From positions 1 to 40,021 of the forward strand of contig CAJTGJ010000033.1 of assembly GCA_910575695.1 (NCBI GenBank): a stretch of DNA of 40,021 nucleotides, read 5' to 3'. Below, piece by piece: positions 39,040 through 40,021 of this stretch. The stretch comes from Oscillospiraceae bacterium. Lineage in GTDB: Bacteria; Bacillota; Clostridia; Oscillospirales; Oscillospiraceae. The notes below the pieces were generated by a model. It saw nothing but the letters and a program-made list of their open reading frames with translations, was not told the DNA's origin and did not search any database. The position numbers and the translations under genes are program-made. Positions within the stretch are counted from its first letter, which is position 1; each line of letters begins with the position of its first letter.

Positions 39040-39906
39040 TCAAGCCGCCAGCCGTTCTTCGCCAAATAGATCGGCGGCGGATTTCCACCCCAGCAGTTTT
39101 CGCGGATAGTTGTTTATCCACCGTTCCGCTTCCGCCACCTGTTCTTTTGTTACTTCGTCAAAGTTGGTTCCTTTTGGAAAGAAGCGGCGGATCAGTCTGT
39201 TCATGTTTTCGTTGCTTCCGCGCTCATATGCGGAATACGGGTGACAGAAGAAAACGATCGTTCGCTTGCCCTTCCGGCGGTGTGCAATCTCTATTCCCTC
39301 AAAGTCCTGGAACTCGCTCCCGTTATCCACGGTAATACTTTTGAACAGGGTATAGAACAGCTTCCCGAACTTCCGTTCAAGGTAGTTTATGGCCTTTACT
39401 ACGCTTGCCGCCGTGTGGTCTTCTACCAGAATCATGATCCCCATGCGGGTACGCCGTTCTGTCAGCACCAGCAGCGCTTGCTTTGATCCCTTGCACCCCA
39501 TAACGCTGTCCATTTCCCAATGACCGAACTTTTCCCGGCTCCCGATCTCTTTCGGGCGCTTCTCTATGCTTGTCCCGCGTGGCGCTCTTGCAGTCTGCTT
39601 TTTGCTTTTCTCCGCATAATGTCGCCGTCCCTTCTCATACAGGTATTTTTCATCCAGTACAAGGAACACGTCCCCACGGTAAATATAGTTATAAAGCGTT
39701 GTTTCGCATATCTCCGTTTCGTAGCTTTCCCCGGTTCCGCCGTTCCTGATAAACGCCAGTGCCGCGCCTGGGGAAAACCGCTGTTCCACGATCAGTTCTT
39801 CCAACTTCTTTACCAGCGCGTGATCGTGTCCGATTTTCAGATCCGGCCCCTTTTCTGCCAGGTGTTCCCGGTATTTTCTGTGTGCCACTTCCGGGCAGTA
39901 AATCAC
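39040..39906 (-). CDS. IS30-family transposase, main part
   Basis: A 288-residue stretch with the IS30 DDE integrase core: GHWEMDSVMG (first Asp), SITVDNGSEF (second Asp) and the Glu in YERGSNENMNRLIRRFFPKGTNF (marked only to show the end). Before it, YCPEVAHRKYREHL and the FSPGAALAFI segment are the family's middle domain. The N-terminal HTH of IS30 transposases is not in this frame: the frame stays open only to a TAG near 39976 and then the window ends. The N-terminal part is therefore beyond the window or in another frame. A GTG at 39906 is the nominal start. Confidence 0.85.
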   Translation of the reverse strand: MIYCPEVAHRKYREHLAEKGPDLKIGHDHALVKKLEELIVEQRFSPGAALAFIRNGGTGESYETEICETTLYNYIYRGDVFLVLDEKYLYEKGRRHYAEKSKKQTARAPRGTSIEKRPKEIGSREKFGHWEMDSVMGCKGSKQALLVLTERRTRMGIMILVEDHTAASVVKAINYLERKFGKLFYTLFKSITVDNGSEFQDFEGIEIAHRRKGKRTIVFFCHPYSAYERGSNENMNRLIRRFFPKGTNFDEVTKEQVAEAERWINNYPRKLLGWKSAADLFGEERLAA

Positions 39907-39916
39907 AACTTTTTCC

Positions 39917-40021
39917 GGCTCATCGGTAGAATGAGTGGGTGGTAAAAACTGAACAAGCCCTTGGCAACACAGGGGAAACGACTATGATTAAGTTGCGAAA
40001 CAAAAATCAAGGAAGAAGGCC
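39917..40021 (-). repeat. Right copy of 105-bp inverted terminal sequence
   Basis: Inverted copy of 1-105 with a single mismatch. Read on the minus strand it runs in frame into the IS30-type transposase (VQFLPPTHSTDEPEKVVIYC), so here it is coding or leader sequence of the element. The element continues past the end of the window. Confidence 0.8.

Overview
The window reads as a high-GC Firmicute of the Oscillospiraceae type (Flavonifractor/Pseudoflavonifractor-like gut Clostridia). This is inferred from the GC-rich third codon positions, AGGAGG-type ribosome sites, oxygen-independent nucleotide metabolism (NrdD/NrdG), a YchF and AraD of clostridial type, and Tn916/Tn1549-like element debris. 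It is not proven from marker genes. No rRNA, tRNA or CRISPR array was found.

Layout. 1-4050 is a decayed integrative element: an unrecognised C-terminal gene fragment, a free-standing structured RNA candidate with its own promoter and terminator (about 612-945), the first codons of an HTH regulator, an IS630-type transposase interrupted by one in-frame stop, a frameshifted primase-like tail, an excisionase, and a tyrosine integrase that has lost its first catalytic Arg. 4057-12041 is core chromosome: ychF, a membrane-anchored HTH protein, a very Cys-rich protein, nrdD with paired NrdR boxes, nrdG, dut, a GT2 glycosyltransferase and an Ala/Lys-rich helical protein. 12042-12830 is poor in genes and holds a small conjugation-gene remnant. 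12830-15477 is a FapA-CheX-CheY unit. It is followed by an unusual cluster of palindromes, including a perfect four-armed cloverleaf at 15627-15699.

15773-18578 is a BceAB-type ABC transporter. 18733-23814 is a catabolic operon (BKACE, zinc ribbon, 3-hydroxyacyl-CoA-dehydrogenase-like enzyme, MFS carrier) on the minus strand behind a near-perfect sigma-54 promoter. Upstream of that promoter lie three GGTGA-N6-TCACC palindromes and the gene of a PAS/AAA+ sigma-54 activator. The simplest reading is import of a beta-hydroxy acid, oxidation to a beta-keto acid, and acetyl-CoA-dependent cleavage. 23910-27491 holds a TetR-controlled MFS exporter and a MATE exporter. 27778-28476 is araD, preceded by a short unrecognised reading frame. 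28694-30538 is a GntR/ABC unit whose base composition changes abruptly inside the ATPase gene. 30854-33076 is a LytTR/GHKL two-component system with a small membrane protein.

33051-40021 is a second accessory block: a truncated response regulator, a Tn1549-like ParA with a premature stop, an AT-rich ECF sigma / anti-sigma / ABC transporter operon that includes a 51-residue membrane protein, a TnpV fragment and an IS30-type transposase. The first and last 105 bases of the window are inverted copies of each other (one mismatch), so the sequence probably begins and ends inside or beside copies of the same IS30-type element.
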